This document shows, one piece after another, positions 36,001 to 47,469 of a DNA stretch of 64,000 bases; the stretch's first letter is position 1; each line of letters opens with the position of its first letter. The translations under genes and the position numbers were made by a program. The notes below the pieces were generated by a model. The model did no database searches, had not been told where the DNA came from, and saw only the letters and a list, made by a program, of their open reading frames with translations. This stretch comes from Acanthococcus lagerstroemiae. Lineage: Eukaryota; Arthropoda; Insecta; Hemiptera; Eriococcidae. The DNA lies in assembly GCA_031841125.1 (NCBI GenBank), contig CM063113.1, positions 22,465,312 through 22,529,311 of the forward strand, in the 5' to 3' direction.

Positions 36001-37950
36001 GGTAAAAATATCCCCCCTCCAAAAAAAAAAGAGAAAAAAACCTGAGAAGGGAAGAAATTTTGGGTGGGAATTCATTTTCAATTAAGGTTGAAAATTTATT
36101 GTAGACTAGCTTGAAGGCACCACTCGCTGTCAGTACTTAGTAGCACTGTAACAACTAGCAGTATCAACCAATCGTAAACTGTCTTAGATTTCATCAATTA
36201 TGACCTAGCATAAGAGAAGGGCTCTTAGTAACATTGAATTAAGTGCCTTTTCCTTGAAACATGTCGCTACCACTAAGGGCCTTTTTCTTGTGACAGGTCA
36301 CAATAAATTATCATATTCATATCACGGAGCGTCTGAAAATCTGAAATGAGTTGTGATTCAGCTTGTGATGATGAGTTGAGTATTTTGATTTTTGAAAGTT
36401 AGCTATACCCACCAAATTATCAGTTCTCGGTTGAGTTACCTTCGTTTTAATCTCATTTAAGTCATTTTCAATCGAAAATATGGGTCGAAGACTAGACGAT
36501 ATCTGGTCTTTATAGGTCTTCGAGGGAGACTTTTTTTTCCTGCACACGTGCAGAAAGCAATGAAAAACCGATGCTAGTAGAAAGGGCCTAACTTTCGGTG
36601 ACTAAAAAAATATAAATAGGATGGAGGTTGTTTGAGAGAATCACTTGCTCACCTGGCTTATTGACGCTGTTAAACAAAAACAAAAAAAACAAACAAACAA
36701 ACCACTCCAAAGCAACAAAATCTTTTTTTTTTTTTTTTAGAAATCGTAAAGTTGAAAGCCAATGAATAAAGCCGGTTTACGGACATAGCATTTACTAATG
36801 AGCTTTTTTCAACGTGAATACACATTTTTGTATCGGAGACGGAGGGCCAATTTTAAAAAGATCCACTTTTTACGCTCTTTCCAACGATACTAACAGCTCA
36901 TTTTGTCGACAAATGTCCGTTGGGAGCTTTTTGCTTAACAGCGTCCAAATAAAGAATTTATGAAAATTTACAGATATTCCCAATTTTCCCCACCGAAATT
37001 TCCAGGGAGGGAATCTATTTGAGAACAAAAATAAATTCCCGATTTTTGTCCATCCTAGAAGTGGTATTGGAGAGATTGGTGTTTTAATCAGAAACACAAG
37101 ACGTCGTGACCGTGAGCAGCCAAAGCAATGTTCAATGTACGGCATCAAGAAGAGCTGATTCAGGGTGGGGGCAAAATACCTCTCGAAACCGCTCGGAGAA
37201 TTTAATTTCGCCCTATTCGCTCTCGCTGTTCTGAAAAATCGAGCATTATGAAGCTTAAAAGTGCCTCCAGATAAACTACTCGATCAATGCCTTTACAATC
37301 AGCAGTAGGCATAGATCGAGAGAGAGAGGCTCCCAAATATTTCATCCATCGATGAAACCAACTTTTGAAACGCCGTTTTCTTTCTTTTTTTTTTACGTAA
37401 CATTCGTCGATGTTCGTTCTTTGTAAGCATCGACTCGTTTGATTTCCCATATTACAAATCCGACTTTGTTTCGTCCTTGAAAACCACAATCGGTAATTCG
37501 AACCGCTAACGTGGAACCATCCAGGAAAATAATATATGTATTTTAACTTGGATACTACGTTTAAAAAAAATGGTATAACGAAATCGAAAACTGCGTCCTT
37601 CACCCGGGACAGTGCGATCGTGCGTAAATTCTCAACGGCCGTTGTTCTTTTTTCTCGCAATATTGCGAGATGGGCACAACGAAGAGCAAACTGATCGAAT
37701 GTGCAAGGGGACGAATGATGGAAACCGCGAGCTCCAGAGTGGTTCGCGGAAACCGACGTTAAATCACTCACGCTTCGTGGGAAAAAGTTGACTCAACTCT
37801 AAATATGAGTAATGGGTGTATCGAGGCGTCCGAATCACGCGATTTGTGCACTAGTTTACACGATCGCGAAGCATAGAAAATAGCTCGCGGTTTCGTGGTA
37901 CCGGAGACGGGCGTAGGCTATTCGTCCAGGTATTAATCCGAGTAATCTTG
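36001..37950. other. No supported gene
   Basis: Mixed AT-rich sequence with a T-run at 36723-36738. A 189-codon open frame on the minus strand (37771-37202) lies in a CG-containing tract, but has no recognisable motif or splice structure. Confidence 0.35.
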
Positions 37951-37954
37951 AACT

Positions 37955-38535
37955 TTCGATATTGAGACTCAATGTCGAAAACACGAAGATCGGATTGTCA
38001 ATAAATACTTCAAATACCAAGATCATGACGAACACGAAAGATTTTCGAGGAGCAGGAAGGAAACTCTTTCCTAATTTTACTCTCAACCCGAGCCCTGGAA
38101 TCCGCCCTTTCGAGCATTGTCTTAGCCCCTTTCTCGTCTTGCCGAAAAATCGACCTAGGTCGAAATGTACCGAGTTGCTACGCGGGCTCGAACCCGGGAC
38201 CAGGGCGCTATCCACTCGGCCAACCAGACCCCAAGGAGGAAGGATACTATGAAAGAATATAATAATTACCTTGGTCAGATAGTTGCATTCAAGGGGAGGG
38301 GGAAACTGGAGTTGAAGGCGAGGGCAGCGAAAAGATTGGAAAAACTTCTATACACACAGGGAGATGCTGTGAGACAATCCACCGATGAGGGGAAAAAATA
38401 AAAATCTTATATCAGTGTGTGATACCCACACTCACCTACGGAACTCAAACTTGGTCCTTGATAAACTCACAAAGCGACAGTCTGAGGATACCTGGTGTCT
38501 ACCAGTTTCAGAAAATGAAAATTCATGCTATTTTC
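37955..38535 (+). mobile_element. LINE thumb fragment split by a SINE
   Basis: Left part (37960-38050) reads KIGLSINTSNTKIMTN; after the SINE the right part (38245-38530) reads EYNNYLGQIVAFKGRGKLEL and later CVIPTLTYGTQTW in shifted frames. Both match the post-catalytic part of the LINE at 27.85-30.7 kb. Confidence 0.75.
38062..38236 (-). mobile_element. tRNA-derived SINE 1, copy 1
   Basis: On the minus strand: a tRNA-like head GGGTCTGGTTGGCCGAGTGG with an A box and GGGTTCGAGCC as B box, then the shared tail with GACCTAGGTCGATTTTTCGG and AATGCTCGAAAGGGCGG. Flanked by 8-bp duplications AGGAAGGA (38054-38061, 38237-38244). It is inserted in a LINE fragment. Confidence 0.88.
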
Positions 38536-38931
38536 GTATTTTTTCATGCTTCAAATTGTCTCAAAACGTATCCCCCCCCCCTTGTATATACTTGTTTTGT
38601 AGGAAATTTCACGCGATTGACAGTTTCATTCCGAAGAGATACAATAATAATAAATTCTTTTATTCTGTTATCCAGTTTTTACCAATCGCGTTATTTTTTA
38701 AATTTCTCTTTGTCATACCATTTCTCAAAGTTATGAACCCCAGTAAGGATGTACTTTTGAAATTCCGTATCTTCTTTGTGTATTCAGAAAACTGCACAAC
38801 TCTGAAATTTGTGAACCCCATCCAAGTTCATTGTACCGAGCAATTCAGAAGCCCCATTCCAAAATGCCCTTAGATCATCCATGACTTTCATTCACTTCAA
38901 CGCATATATCTCAAGCTATAATGCCGTGGAT

Positions 38932-39306
38932 AACCATTCCAATCAAAAATCGATCATCAATCATCGATAATTTTTGATTAATCGGCATTCAAAAATCAAT
39001 TTTTGGTCTGATTATAACTTTTCGATCATTTCTGAACGATTTTTCAAATACCTCATGATCCGTCATCTTCAATTAATCGGCATTTAAAAATCGATTTTTG
39101 ATCCCACCGTGAATTTTTTTACTATTGTTTTACTCCGTTTCCCTGTTTTTTAGTAAATAATTAATCAAAATATCGGCGATCAAGTGATCGAAAATTCAAT
39201 GATCGATTGATCAATTGAAAAATCGATTTATTTTTACCGATTTCTTGAAATGATTGATTTCCGATTCAAATCGATCATGAAATTTTGAACGATCGGAATG
39301 GTTACT
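38932..39306. mobile_element. MITE family G, ATCGAT-rich
   Basis: The ends read GATAACCATTCCAATC and, in complement, CAGTAACCATTCCGATC. The 375-bp interior is made of GATCGAT/AATCGATTTTT words. No coding content. Confidence 0.7.
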
Positions 39307-39309
39307 GTG

Positions 39310-41030
39310 GAACAAGTGTTCAATGTAAGATCATATGAAGGCACGTTCAGGCTTACCACGTATCAATCAAAAATTTAAAAAAGTTATTGCAACTACATCG
39401 TGCGCGACGAAATTATAATTGATTTTCCACACTTCTAATTTTTTGGATTAACGACAGTTTGGAATGGGGCTCCGCAATTTGAAACTAATGCCCTTATTGA
39501 CTGTGACCCTAAAAAAATGTTAACTTTGGTGATGATAATTACAAGCACGTAAAATTATGAACCTTACTAATTGATGTTGATGTTGAGAAGACACGGGGTA
39601 CAGGAACGCAGTACACCCCCCCCCCCGCCCCGCCCAATTAAAATCTTCATTTTGCTTTTGAAATGACCCAGATCATACTGAAACATGTCGCAAACGGATC
39701 TGCAACCATGGGAAAGCATTTTTATGCCTCGATGTTAATATCGACTTATCAGTAATATCGGTAGTGAAACGTATACGATACTCAAATTGAAACGAAGAAG
39801 AAAAAAAATGACAAAGAAATTAAGTAATTCGACCTAATCACGCCCTAATAAAAAAGATTCCCAAGGAAATTGGGACTGCCAGCGCGGAAGAGTCGCCCTC
39901 GGCAATTTTAGGCACGTGAAAAAAAGGAACCATTGAAACCCTACACATTTTAGAAACATTTATCAGATTGAAATAAAAATGGTTTCAATGGAAAATGGAA
40001 GGAAACTTTTATGTACTACAAATTTTGTTCCATTCATTTTTTCGATAAACGCTTTCGTTTTCATAATATTTTCAGATTTCTTCATACGCCTGTGAATGAA
40101 ATATTCCCCTCGATCAGGGTTTCAAGGTAAACAACAGCGCGCCACCCCTTCGAGCAGCCTCGATTTCTATTAACAACAGGCCTGCAGACTGCGCGCGCGC
40201 AGCAACAACACGGCTACAGACAGCCGTCACGCAGCAACAGTACGCCATCTAGGATCAAGATCAGTGAGCACATGGCTAGAGGACAAATAGACGAGGAGGT
40301 GAGGAGTGAAGGAAGGAAGCGAAGTTCGACTGCGGCCCACCCGAATTTCAGGTTAACGCTAGGTAAGCTTAGCCTCGGTCAGTAGGGTGCCCCATATAGT
40401 GGCCCTGACAGGATAACACGAATCCGAAGCAAGGGGAGACGAAATGGGGGCCCCGGCCAGCCTCAAAGAGTCCCTCTGGTCACCGACGCTAAACACGAAA
40501 GTGTAGTTTCCGGGGCCAGAAGTGCGGTGTCCTCGGGGAGCCACTTTGACATGCGTGCATCGCCATATGATCCACCAAGTGAAGGAGATGAAAGTCAAAA
40601 AGTCATAAAATAAAATATAGGAATGAAATATAGGGTTTTCAATGTCGCTAAATTCATTTTTTATGGCATCTGGATAGGGGAAGCATATGTGCAACGTACT
40701 GGGGGCCAGTGGATCTACCATCAATACTTCTTCTTTTCTCCAGAATTGGTTCGACCCTCCCTCCGAGTTTTACAGTCATAAAAATAAATAACCACCCGTA
40801 AGAACTGCATCCACCCTGACCCTCCCAATAGGTACACCCGATGACCTATAAAGAAATGGAAGTGGAAGGTCAGATATTCTTTTGGTTTCGTGGTTCACAA
40901 CACTGCCGACCCTCCTTCTTTGGTCCATGCAACGCTTATGGGAGCGGAGCAATAAAACTGAAAATAAAAGAAAATACAATATACCCACCACTTTACGAGT
41001 TTTTGAAATCGCTAAATTAATTTCTGACCA
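39310..41030. other. Dispersed repeat debris, no gene
   Basis: 39975-40085 is one of three copies of a dispersed repeat sharing GTACTACAAATTTTGTTCC, then TTTTTCGATAAACGC and TCGTTTTCATAATATTTT (others at 43815-43905 and 52435-52540). 40495-40570 shares GTAGTTTCCGG and GACATGCGTGCATCGCCA with 52227-52300. C-tract near 39610. Confidence 0.45.
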
Positions 41031-41039
41031 AGGCATTAA

Positions 41040-41395
41040 CTAAAAGAGGGGCGCAGAGATTACAAAACACGCAAAAGACGTAGGAAAGAAGCATTTTGGA
41101 CATAAAAAGAAAGGACAAAACGAAATCTCAAGGGGAAACCGGAGATGGTGGATTTCGGATATAAAACTAGAAAATTGAAATGGATTTATGGTGGCCACAT
41201 CGTGTGACAAAATTTGGATAGGTCAGGTAACCAGGCGGAAGTCTGGACGCCATATGAGGCAAAAAGATCGAGGGGGAGGACGTTGACAACATAGAGGGAT
41301 GAGATTGAGAAATTTATAGCGCTAATCGCAACAACTGGCCTCTGTACAGAGAGGCCTTAACCCGAAGAGGGACCTAAACATAGGAGAAGGGGGAC
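41040..41395 (+). mobile_element. LINE 3'-end fragment
   Basis: With shifts the plus strand gives the C-terminal end of a non-LTR ORF2: a KWIYGGHIV tract (the KW-x-GHI motif after the RT thumb), an RSRGRTLTTWRDEIEK tract, and NNWPLYREALTRRGT just before a stop. Confidence 0.6.
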
Positions 41396-41459
41396 TTCCC
41401 CCCCCCGTTTACAAATAGTAATATCTAATCTACCAATCACGCGACCGAATTTTATTCGG

Positions 41460-41975
41460 ATGTGGAAAACCTTCATTTGGAAGAGAGTACACGACGTCTA
41501 TTATCGCGAGAAGAGCGTTCGTGCTCCCGGATTTATCCACCTCGCCGCCGATATCGCAGTACCAGCCCCACTTGGTGACCTGCTAATGTCACTTGGCAGT
41601 TTCAAATCCATGTCACTTGGTAGAGTTTATCACATAATCCCACCAAATGTACCCGCACAGAATCCCCCAAACTGGATGACGATCGATAATGCGGTCTTAC
41701 AGTCATATCACCTATTTGTGAATAGACTTATGCCACTTTATACATTTCATGAGTTTCCCGCCGCCCACGACTTCGAACGACGACCAATTTGTCTCACAGC
41801 GATTCAAAATGATGGACCTGAACATCATGAAGATGATCTTATTTCCGTCCGCAGTTTAACTAATGAGCCCGAGGTAACAGATTGTTTCCTCCGTTTTGTA
41901 AATAATGAATTATTTGAAATAATGTTGCTGAATATGATGATATGTCTTTTCAGAACATTACAGCTAAACAGGTAA
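41460..41975 (+). CDS. Unidentified 171-codon ORF, possibly virus-derived
   Basis: An open frame of 171 codons from ATG 41460 (open further upstream to the C-tract near 41405) in a region where most frames are broken within 80 codons. It reads FIHLAADIAVPAPLGDLLMS, then YHIIPPNVPAQNPPNW and CLTAIQNDGPEHHEDDLISV. It has no signal peptide or repeat. The balanced composition and Pro-rich loops look like a structural protein, but I do not recognise it. A host exon, a retroelement gag or an endogenous viral capsid piece are all possible. Confidence 0.35.
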   Translation: MWKTFIWKRVHDVYYREKSVRAPGFIHLAADIAVPAPLGDLLMSLGSFKSMSLGRVYHIIPPNVPAQNPPNWMTIDNAVLQSYHLFVNRLMPLYTFHEFPAAHDFERRPICLTAIQNDGPEHHEDDLISVRSLTNEPEVTDCFLRFVNNELFEIMLLNMMICLFRTLQLNR

Positions 41976-42047
41976 GCAGCTTCCGCGCCGCTTATGTTCG
42001 TTCAGGAAAAAAAAAAAAAAAAAGTGTCTGGTTGGCCGAGTCAGAGG

Positions 42048-42290
42048 TCTGGTTGGCCGAGTGGATAGCGCGTTGGTCTCGGAATCCGGAGCTCCCGGGT
42101 TCGATCCCACGTAGCAATTCGCCAGATTTCGACCTAGGCCGGTTTTTCGGCCAGAAGTGAAGAGGTCTAAGACAGCCCTAGCAGCCTCCCCGACGTCTCT
42201 GAAGTAATGCTCGAAAGGGTGGATTCCAGGGCTCGGGTTGAGAGCAAATTAGAAAAGAAGGGGTGGTAGAAAAATATGTTTACGTGAATC
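42048..42290 (+). mobile_element. tRNA-derived SINE 1, copy 2
   Basis: Head GGTCTGGTTGGCCGAGTGG (A box) and GGGTTCGATCCCACGTAGC (B box), then the tail GACCTAGGCCGGTTTTTCGG, CCTCCCCGACGTCTCTGAAG and AATGCTCGAAAGGG. It is preceded by an 18-nt A-run and a 22-bp partial repeat of its own head (42027-42047), as if a second copy had inserted at an A-tail. Confidence 0.88.
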
Positions 42291-42294
42291 GGGA

Positions 42295-44560
42295 ATTACT
42301 TGTTTCGGGTTATTTTATCAGGAAACGGGATTGAATATTAAGAGACAGAGCATGCTAAGCGACGAAACGACTCAATCGCTTAGCATAAACAGACTCGGAA
42401 AACAACAACGATTCAACTGTCGAAAATATCGCTTTTATCATTCTCATTTTCGACTTCACCTTCGTGCCTACACTGATGTTGTGACGCTACGTTGTCGATG
42501 ACGTCACGGAATCGAACCTATTTGTATGTCCTTCTGGAGTTCCGGATTCGTGAATTGTAAGCTCTCTGCGGTCAATGACCGGAGTGGTTACCGCCAAATA
42601 AATACTGCTGGTTGATGGAATTCGATTTCTAAGCCCCGAATTAATCCCTCAGGAATTTTTGTAACCATTTCGACTTTCAGCTATTCGGTGAATACGCAAA
42701 CCTTAATTTTTCAATTAAAATTTCATTGAAAGAATTTAATCAAGCGACTTAAAAAATTGCAGAAATAGATGAGTCAGACATTAAGATGAACCCGGAGGAA
42801 GTTAATGTGAGTATTGAGAATATTTGGTATAGTCAGATTATTACGTTTGGAAATATTCTGTCTACGAGATTGAGAGATCCCATTTTAAATCTCTCACTTC
42901 AGAAATCTCGTCCATCGAGACAGAATAAAAAAGCTTCAGAAAAATCATCAGAACGAAATAGAAATATTGCGTGAAATTGCTCCACAGGAGTTGTAAATAA
43001 CTTGATTTGATTTCTGGATTTTCGAGAATTTACGTAAGAAATAATTTGCTTGGATATGGCCTAATTTGGTGATTTATAATACGAATCAAGCAACCGCAGT
43101 TTGGGAACAGTCACCAACCCCTCGTAGCTCCTATTGGATTTCTTCTACTTTGTTGAGCGAAGGCTCAAAATTAACCCTTGGATAATTTTTCTTATGATAG
43201 CCTCTTGATGTTTGACTTGATACTTTGTGCACGGCATTTTTTATTCGGTCAAATTTGTAAGTCGTCGACGAAATCTTGGATTTATCTCGCCTGTTTTGAT
43301 CGACGACCCTTGACAGCGTTCCTCTTGGTTACTCATGCTCATATTTTGTCCAACAAAACTGACGGGTATATTTTCTTTGATTTTGTTACCCGTTAGATTC
43401 TGGCGACGAAGACGCATCACGAGAAGGGAAACCGTATGGTGCTCATCAAATTGCTTATGGTTTTAATTATGTAGTAATCATATTTCTCGAATATTGTGAA
43501 ATAAACTAAGTTTACTTAATGTCCATTTTACTTGCACTATGGTTCAGAAAAGGAAATTAATTAAACCAGTCGAAGAACGAACGAGATTGCTCAATTTTTG
43601 AATAGAGTTGAAGAACGAAGAATCAAGTCAGAGAATCTCAAGTCTTAAAAGAGTTTAATTTCACAGCGCACTTTGTAGCGTTTCCCAACTCCCGATCTTA
43701 CTGACGTAAATCTCTACCAGGTCTGAAGCTCCAGCACAATTTACGTCAGCATGTCAGCAATGCTATTTTTATGCGAAAAAGAAAATCACTCGAACTTCGA
43801 TAAAAATGAGCTCATCTAAAAGGAAATTTTATTTACTACAAGGCATGTTCTTTTCAATTTTCCGTTAACCGCATTCATTCTCGAGATATTTTGAAAAAAA
43901 CATTAAAATTTCCATATGAACTGCTGCGCTGAACTCATCCCCCTTTTCGAATCATTTTCCTTATCAGTTTTTCTTCAATCGATGCTAATGAACCTACAAT
44001 TTGCCTGGTCCGAACTGTCTCACTTGACTTTTAGATCTTTTGATATATTTTTAATATAAAATTTGGAAAACGGGAATTTCTATTGTATATTTTTTCTAAG
44101 AAAACAGGAATCGGGAATCCATATTGCAAAATCTTCGGGAAATGGGAAACTGGATTTTTTATGGTAAACATTCCCTGCTTATCACTTCTATGATAACAGT
44201 GATAATAATGTTTATTCTATGTATTCTACACACGGCGTATTCTACATGTTATATTTTACATGTAAAATGCTATTTCTACTCCTTCAAGGTACATGCTGAA
44301 CGAATGAGCGCCAGCAGGCTCGCTAGTGTAGCACAAGAATTTTTGACATAATACCACACGTCCGAAGGATGCGTCAGTGGATGCCGCGTAAAAAGCCCGA
44401 AGTTTATGTAGCTCAAAGCAACACTGTACAGTGAGGTTACCAGGGGGGTCGAGGAATCAGGACTCCCCTTAGGATATTGTCAAACAACGTTTTTTTTTTG
44501 TTTTTTTTTTTAATTTTAGCGTTTCCTCGAACATCCCTCTCCCTTTGGTCAAGACTAGAC
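42295..44560. other. No supported gene; small palindromes
   Basis: 42350-42385 is a hairpin: ATGCTAAGCGA ... TCGCTTAGCAT. 43700-43748 has TGACGTAAAT ... ATTTACGTCA. 42480-42700 looks LTR- or leader-like, but no paired LTR is seen. 43815-43905 is a copy of the ACTACAA/TCTCGAGATATTTT dispersed repeat. Confidence 0.4.
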
Positions 44561-44568
44561 CTCCCTAA

Positions 44569-44762
44569 GGGGTCTGATTGGCCGAGTGAATAGCCGCGTT
44601 GATCTCGGAATCCGGAGGTCCCAAGTTCGAGCCCACGTAGCAACTCGCCAGATTTCGACCTAGGCCGGTTTTTCGGCCAGAAGAGAAGAGGGCTAAGACA
44701 GCTCTAACAGCCTCCCCGACGTCTCTGAAGTAATGCTCGAAAGGGCGGATTCCAGGGCTCGG
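44569..44762 (+). mobile_element. tRNA-derived SINE 1, copy 3
   Basis: GGTCTGATTGGCCGAGTGAA head, B box AAGTTCGAGCCC, then the same tail down to GGATTCCAGGGCTCGG. It differs from copy 2 at scattered positions and stops about 20 bp earlier. Confidence 0.85.
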
Positions 44763-44769
44763 AGACCCC

Positions 44770-45980
44770 CTCCTCCTCAAACAGTAGGCTGGCTACGCCA
44801 CTATGACTGCACATTTGTGCATTATATTTGGTCTGTGTATTGAGATTTGGAGGTCGACTTTATTATCTATAAAAACATTGCCCCTGAACCCCAATTTGAT
44901 CCTAGGAAAAAATGGGTACACTACGTGGCCACACACATTAGTAGCACCTATCTGAGCACTGAACGCTATCTCCCGGCTAACGTACTCCCTGTCACCCCCT
45001 CGTCCTGTAACTCTATGGCCTCCGTGCTCCAATTTCCTCATTGTTACCGTTCAATTGTGTGGCTTTTTCGGATATAGGGCAACGCAGTCAGTGCTCGTTA
45101 CGAATTTCGACATATTCTTCGATTTTTTTTTCGACGACAACGTACTCCTCACACTTATTCACAGCCCGAGTACACGTATCCATTATTATTCGCGTACGCA
45201 CGAGTACACGTATACGGTACAGCATACTCTGCAGACTACACACACACACACACACACACACATATACGAGCGTATACAAAAAATGGCAATTAAAGCTTCG
45301 TGTCGTTCGGATTCCAATGCTCGTCATGAATTCACGTACTTCGACTCCGTCTATACGGCGCGAGACTTCCTTGTAATTACGTCATCGGCATGTGTGGCGA
45401 ATTGTATGCTAATGGCTCGTTCCTAAATGACATAATTGTCTTTCCTCCGAGGGAGAGACAGAGAAGAACCTTAGACACATCCACATGTACGAGAGAACTT
45501 TGACATAAAAACACGATATCGATGGCAGGTCGTGCGTAGAAGCCGAGATTGAAAACGCGGATAAATCAACTTAAAAAAACAAAAGAAAGAGAGAGAGAAA
45601 AACACAAAATGGCAATCTGAATAATCGTTTGGGAAACTTATGGCACTCAAGTGGTTTTCCTACGACGGGGGAGAAGCTTCCTGCAAGGCGGTCCGACCGA
45701 CCGGAATTTCACTCGTACTCATCAAGAGAACATACATGTATAGCGTTCTTTGGGGCAAAAGGAAAACGGTAGAGAGCTAAACGTTGCAGATCACCGGAAG
45801 AGTCTTTCTTTGGTTTAGAGGTCGTTTCGAGCAGGTATAGACCGTGTCGGACACGTTCCACAGGGACCGCCTCGAAGCTGTACATGCTTAAGCGTTACAA
45901 CTGCCGCGGAGTGCTTATAACTAATAAATATTGAAGAAAAAAAATTTAGAACGAATGATATAAATTAAAGAAGAAAATAA
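44770..45980. other. Probable 3' untranslated sequence, no frame supported
   Basis: CG-containing sequence with a (CA)n run. It lies downstream of the minus-strand coding exon at 46188-45985 and may be that gene's 3' untranslated region. Confidence 0.35.
45238..45262. repeat. (CA)n microsatellite
   Basis: Twelve perfect CA/AC units. Confidence 0.9.
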
Positions 45981-45984
45981 AACA

Positions 45985-46188
45985 TCACAATGAACCGAAC
46001 ATTTTCTCCCCTCTGGTTAACATCATGCTGAAAAACATCACAGAAAATAAGAGGAAGGCGAAACCGACGAACGAGGTGATCACGCGGCACCAGCAACGCT
46101 CCTTCTTGCGCTCCTTGATCTTCTTCATCACTTTTTCGGCTTGCTGCACGTCCAGCGTGAAGTCGGGGCACCGGCGTCCGGGGTAACT
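45985..46188 (-). CDS. C-terminal exon of an unidentified membrane-anchored protein
   Basis: After a polypyrimidine tract and acceptor TGTAATTCCAG the minus strand is open for 67 codons to a TGA at 45985. It reads YPGRRCPDFTLDV, a Lys/Arg/Glu-rich helix (EKVMKKIKERKKERCWC), then about 22 hydrophobic residues (ITSFVGFAFLLFSVMFFSMM) and a short polar tail GEKMFGSL. G/C-rich third positions stand out against the flanks, so it is very likely a real exon. The topology suggests a tail-anchored or single-pass membrane protein with a basic juxtamembrane helix. I do not know the family. Upstream exons are not found within reach. Confidence 0.65.
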   Translation of the reverse strand, partial: SYPGRRCPDFTLDVQQAEKVMKKIKERKKERCWCRVITSFVGFAFLLFSVMFFSMMLTRGEKMFGSL

Positions 46189-46194
46189 CTGGAA

Positions 46195-46820
46195 TTACAG
46201 AAAAAAAAAAAAGACAACGATTAATAAGAATCACCAGTGAAGCCAAAGAGAGCACTGAGCACGATGACGCGGTGCTGGCAGATGCAAGAAGTGGTTCTCG
46301 GAGAAGCAATCCAGAATGAGTAGGAACTGAACAGTTTGCGTCCTTGTTTTTTCTAGTATTTAGACCATTTTCATACTCTCAAGATGGTACCACGAGGCAG
46401 GAGATGATGAAAAATATTTTGTACTTCCTTTATTGATGTAGTAACTCATAATACAACCTTGAAATGTGCTACCACATTTTTCAACTCTCCTCCTAGTGTC
46501 AGTTTTTGAATAATCATTAACATTCATTACAATATAATCCAATCTTTTCTTTCTGTCAGAAATACAGGAGGAGGAGGGATTAGCCCTTAAGACTAGTTAA
46601 GTCTCTTCAGTGCAGGTTTAAAATTTCTAGACTCTCCTAGACAAGTTCAGTGACGTCGAAGGGTTTGGAAGGGGAAGGGGTACATATACAAAAACTATAA
46701 AATTTCATAGTCAAGCAATAAAGGTTTCTAAAAGCTGAGTTGACAAGCGAAAATCTTGTAAATCTCGTCCCTGAGCATTTTAACCAAAACTTGCTCAATA
46801 ATGTTTACATTACTTTATTA
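46195..46820. other. Probable intron or spacer, nothing recognised
   Basis: AT-rich sequence upstream (minus-strand sense) of the membrane exon; no second exon is convincing. Confidence 0.35.
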
Positions 46821-46828
46821 TTAGATTA

Positions 46829-47277
46829 CAGTGGAACCCCGGTTATCCGAACCCCGATTATCCGAATCCCCCAGAACCCCTCCCGATTGCCCGAACATTT
46901 ACTGCGTTATCCGAACCTCGTTTGCGGACGTCATGATGTTGAGAAAATGGAGAGACAGTGCAGCCAGAAATCGAGTCACAAATGTTGCACAAAAATCACT
47001 GGACTATTTTTGTAAAAAATGAATCTTTTCAATTTTTCATTTTTTTTACAGCCACACTATTTACTGTACGTTTTTCTACATCATTTTTCCAATCATTTTT
47101 GTATTACATAATGCGGTAGTCATCTACGTAGTCATTTTTATTCATAATACAGTACATTCGTTCTTTTTGCCCTTATTTATAATACTTCGATTGGGGAAAA
47201 TGTCCGTCTTATCCCAATTTTTCACTATCCGAAGCACCCAAATTCTCCAATTAGTTCGGATAACCGGGGTTCCACTG
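46829..47277. mobile_element. pogo/Tigger-like MITE, complete
   Basis: 449 bp with inverted ends CAGTGGAACCCCGGTTATCC and GGATAACCGGGGTTCCACTG, flanked by TA on both sides, as for pogo elements of the Tc1/mariner superfamily. The GTTATCCGAACC word recurs near the left end. The interior holds only a short open stretch (about 46930-47020), perhaps a transposase remnant. Confidence 0.92.
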
Positions 47278-47469
47278 TATAACTATTATTTTTTTCGAGG
47301 AAGGGATATGGATGATGCTTTGTACCTCCTTTACTACGTAAGTGTTTGGAGTTGGGGTACAAGGCATCCCTGCAACGCTCCCCTCCCGTTCCAACATCAC
47401 TGGACATGTTCAAGAAACTTGTTAAGGTTTAAAAACACCTTTACAACTCTTTGGGTTTCTTTCAGCTTT

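Noticed and set aside
37202..37771. 189-codon open frame on the minus strand
   Set aside because: No motif, no splice context and ordinary composition; probably chance in a CG-containing tract.
42048..42120. tRNA-Ser/Leu-like gene candidate
   Set aside because: Same head occurs three times followed by the same SINE tail.
42480..43560. LTR retrotransposon candidate
   Set aside because: Leader-like sequence only; no paired LTR, primer-binding site or gag/pol frame found.
45055..45426. 123-codon plus-strand frame
   Set aside because: Spans the (CA)n run and is low-complexity (Thr-His repeats).
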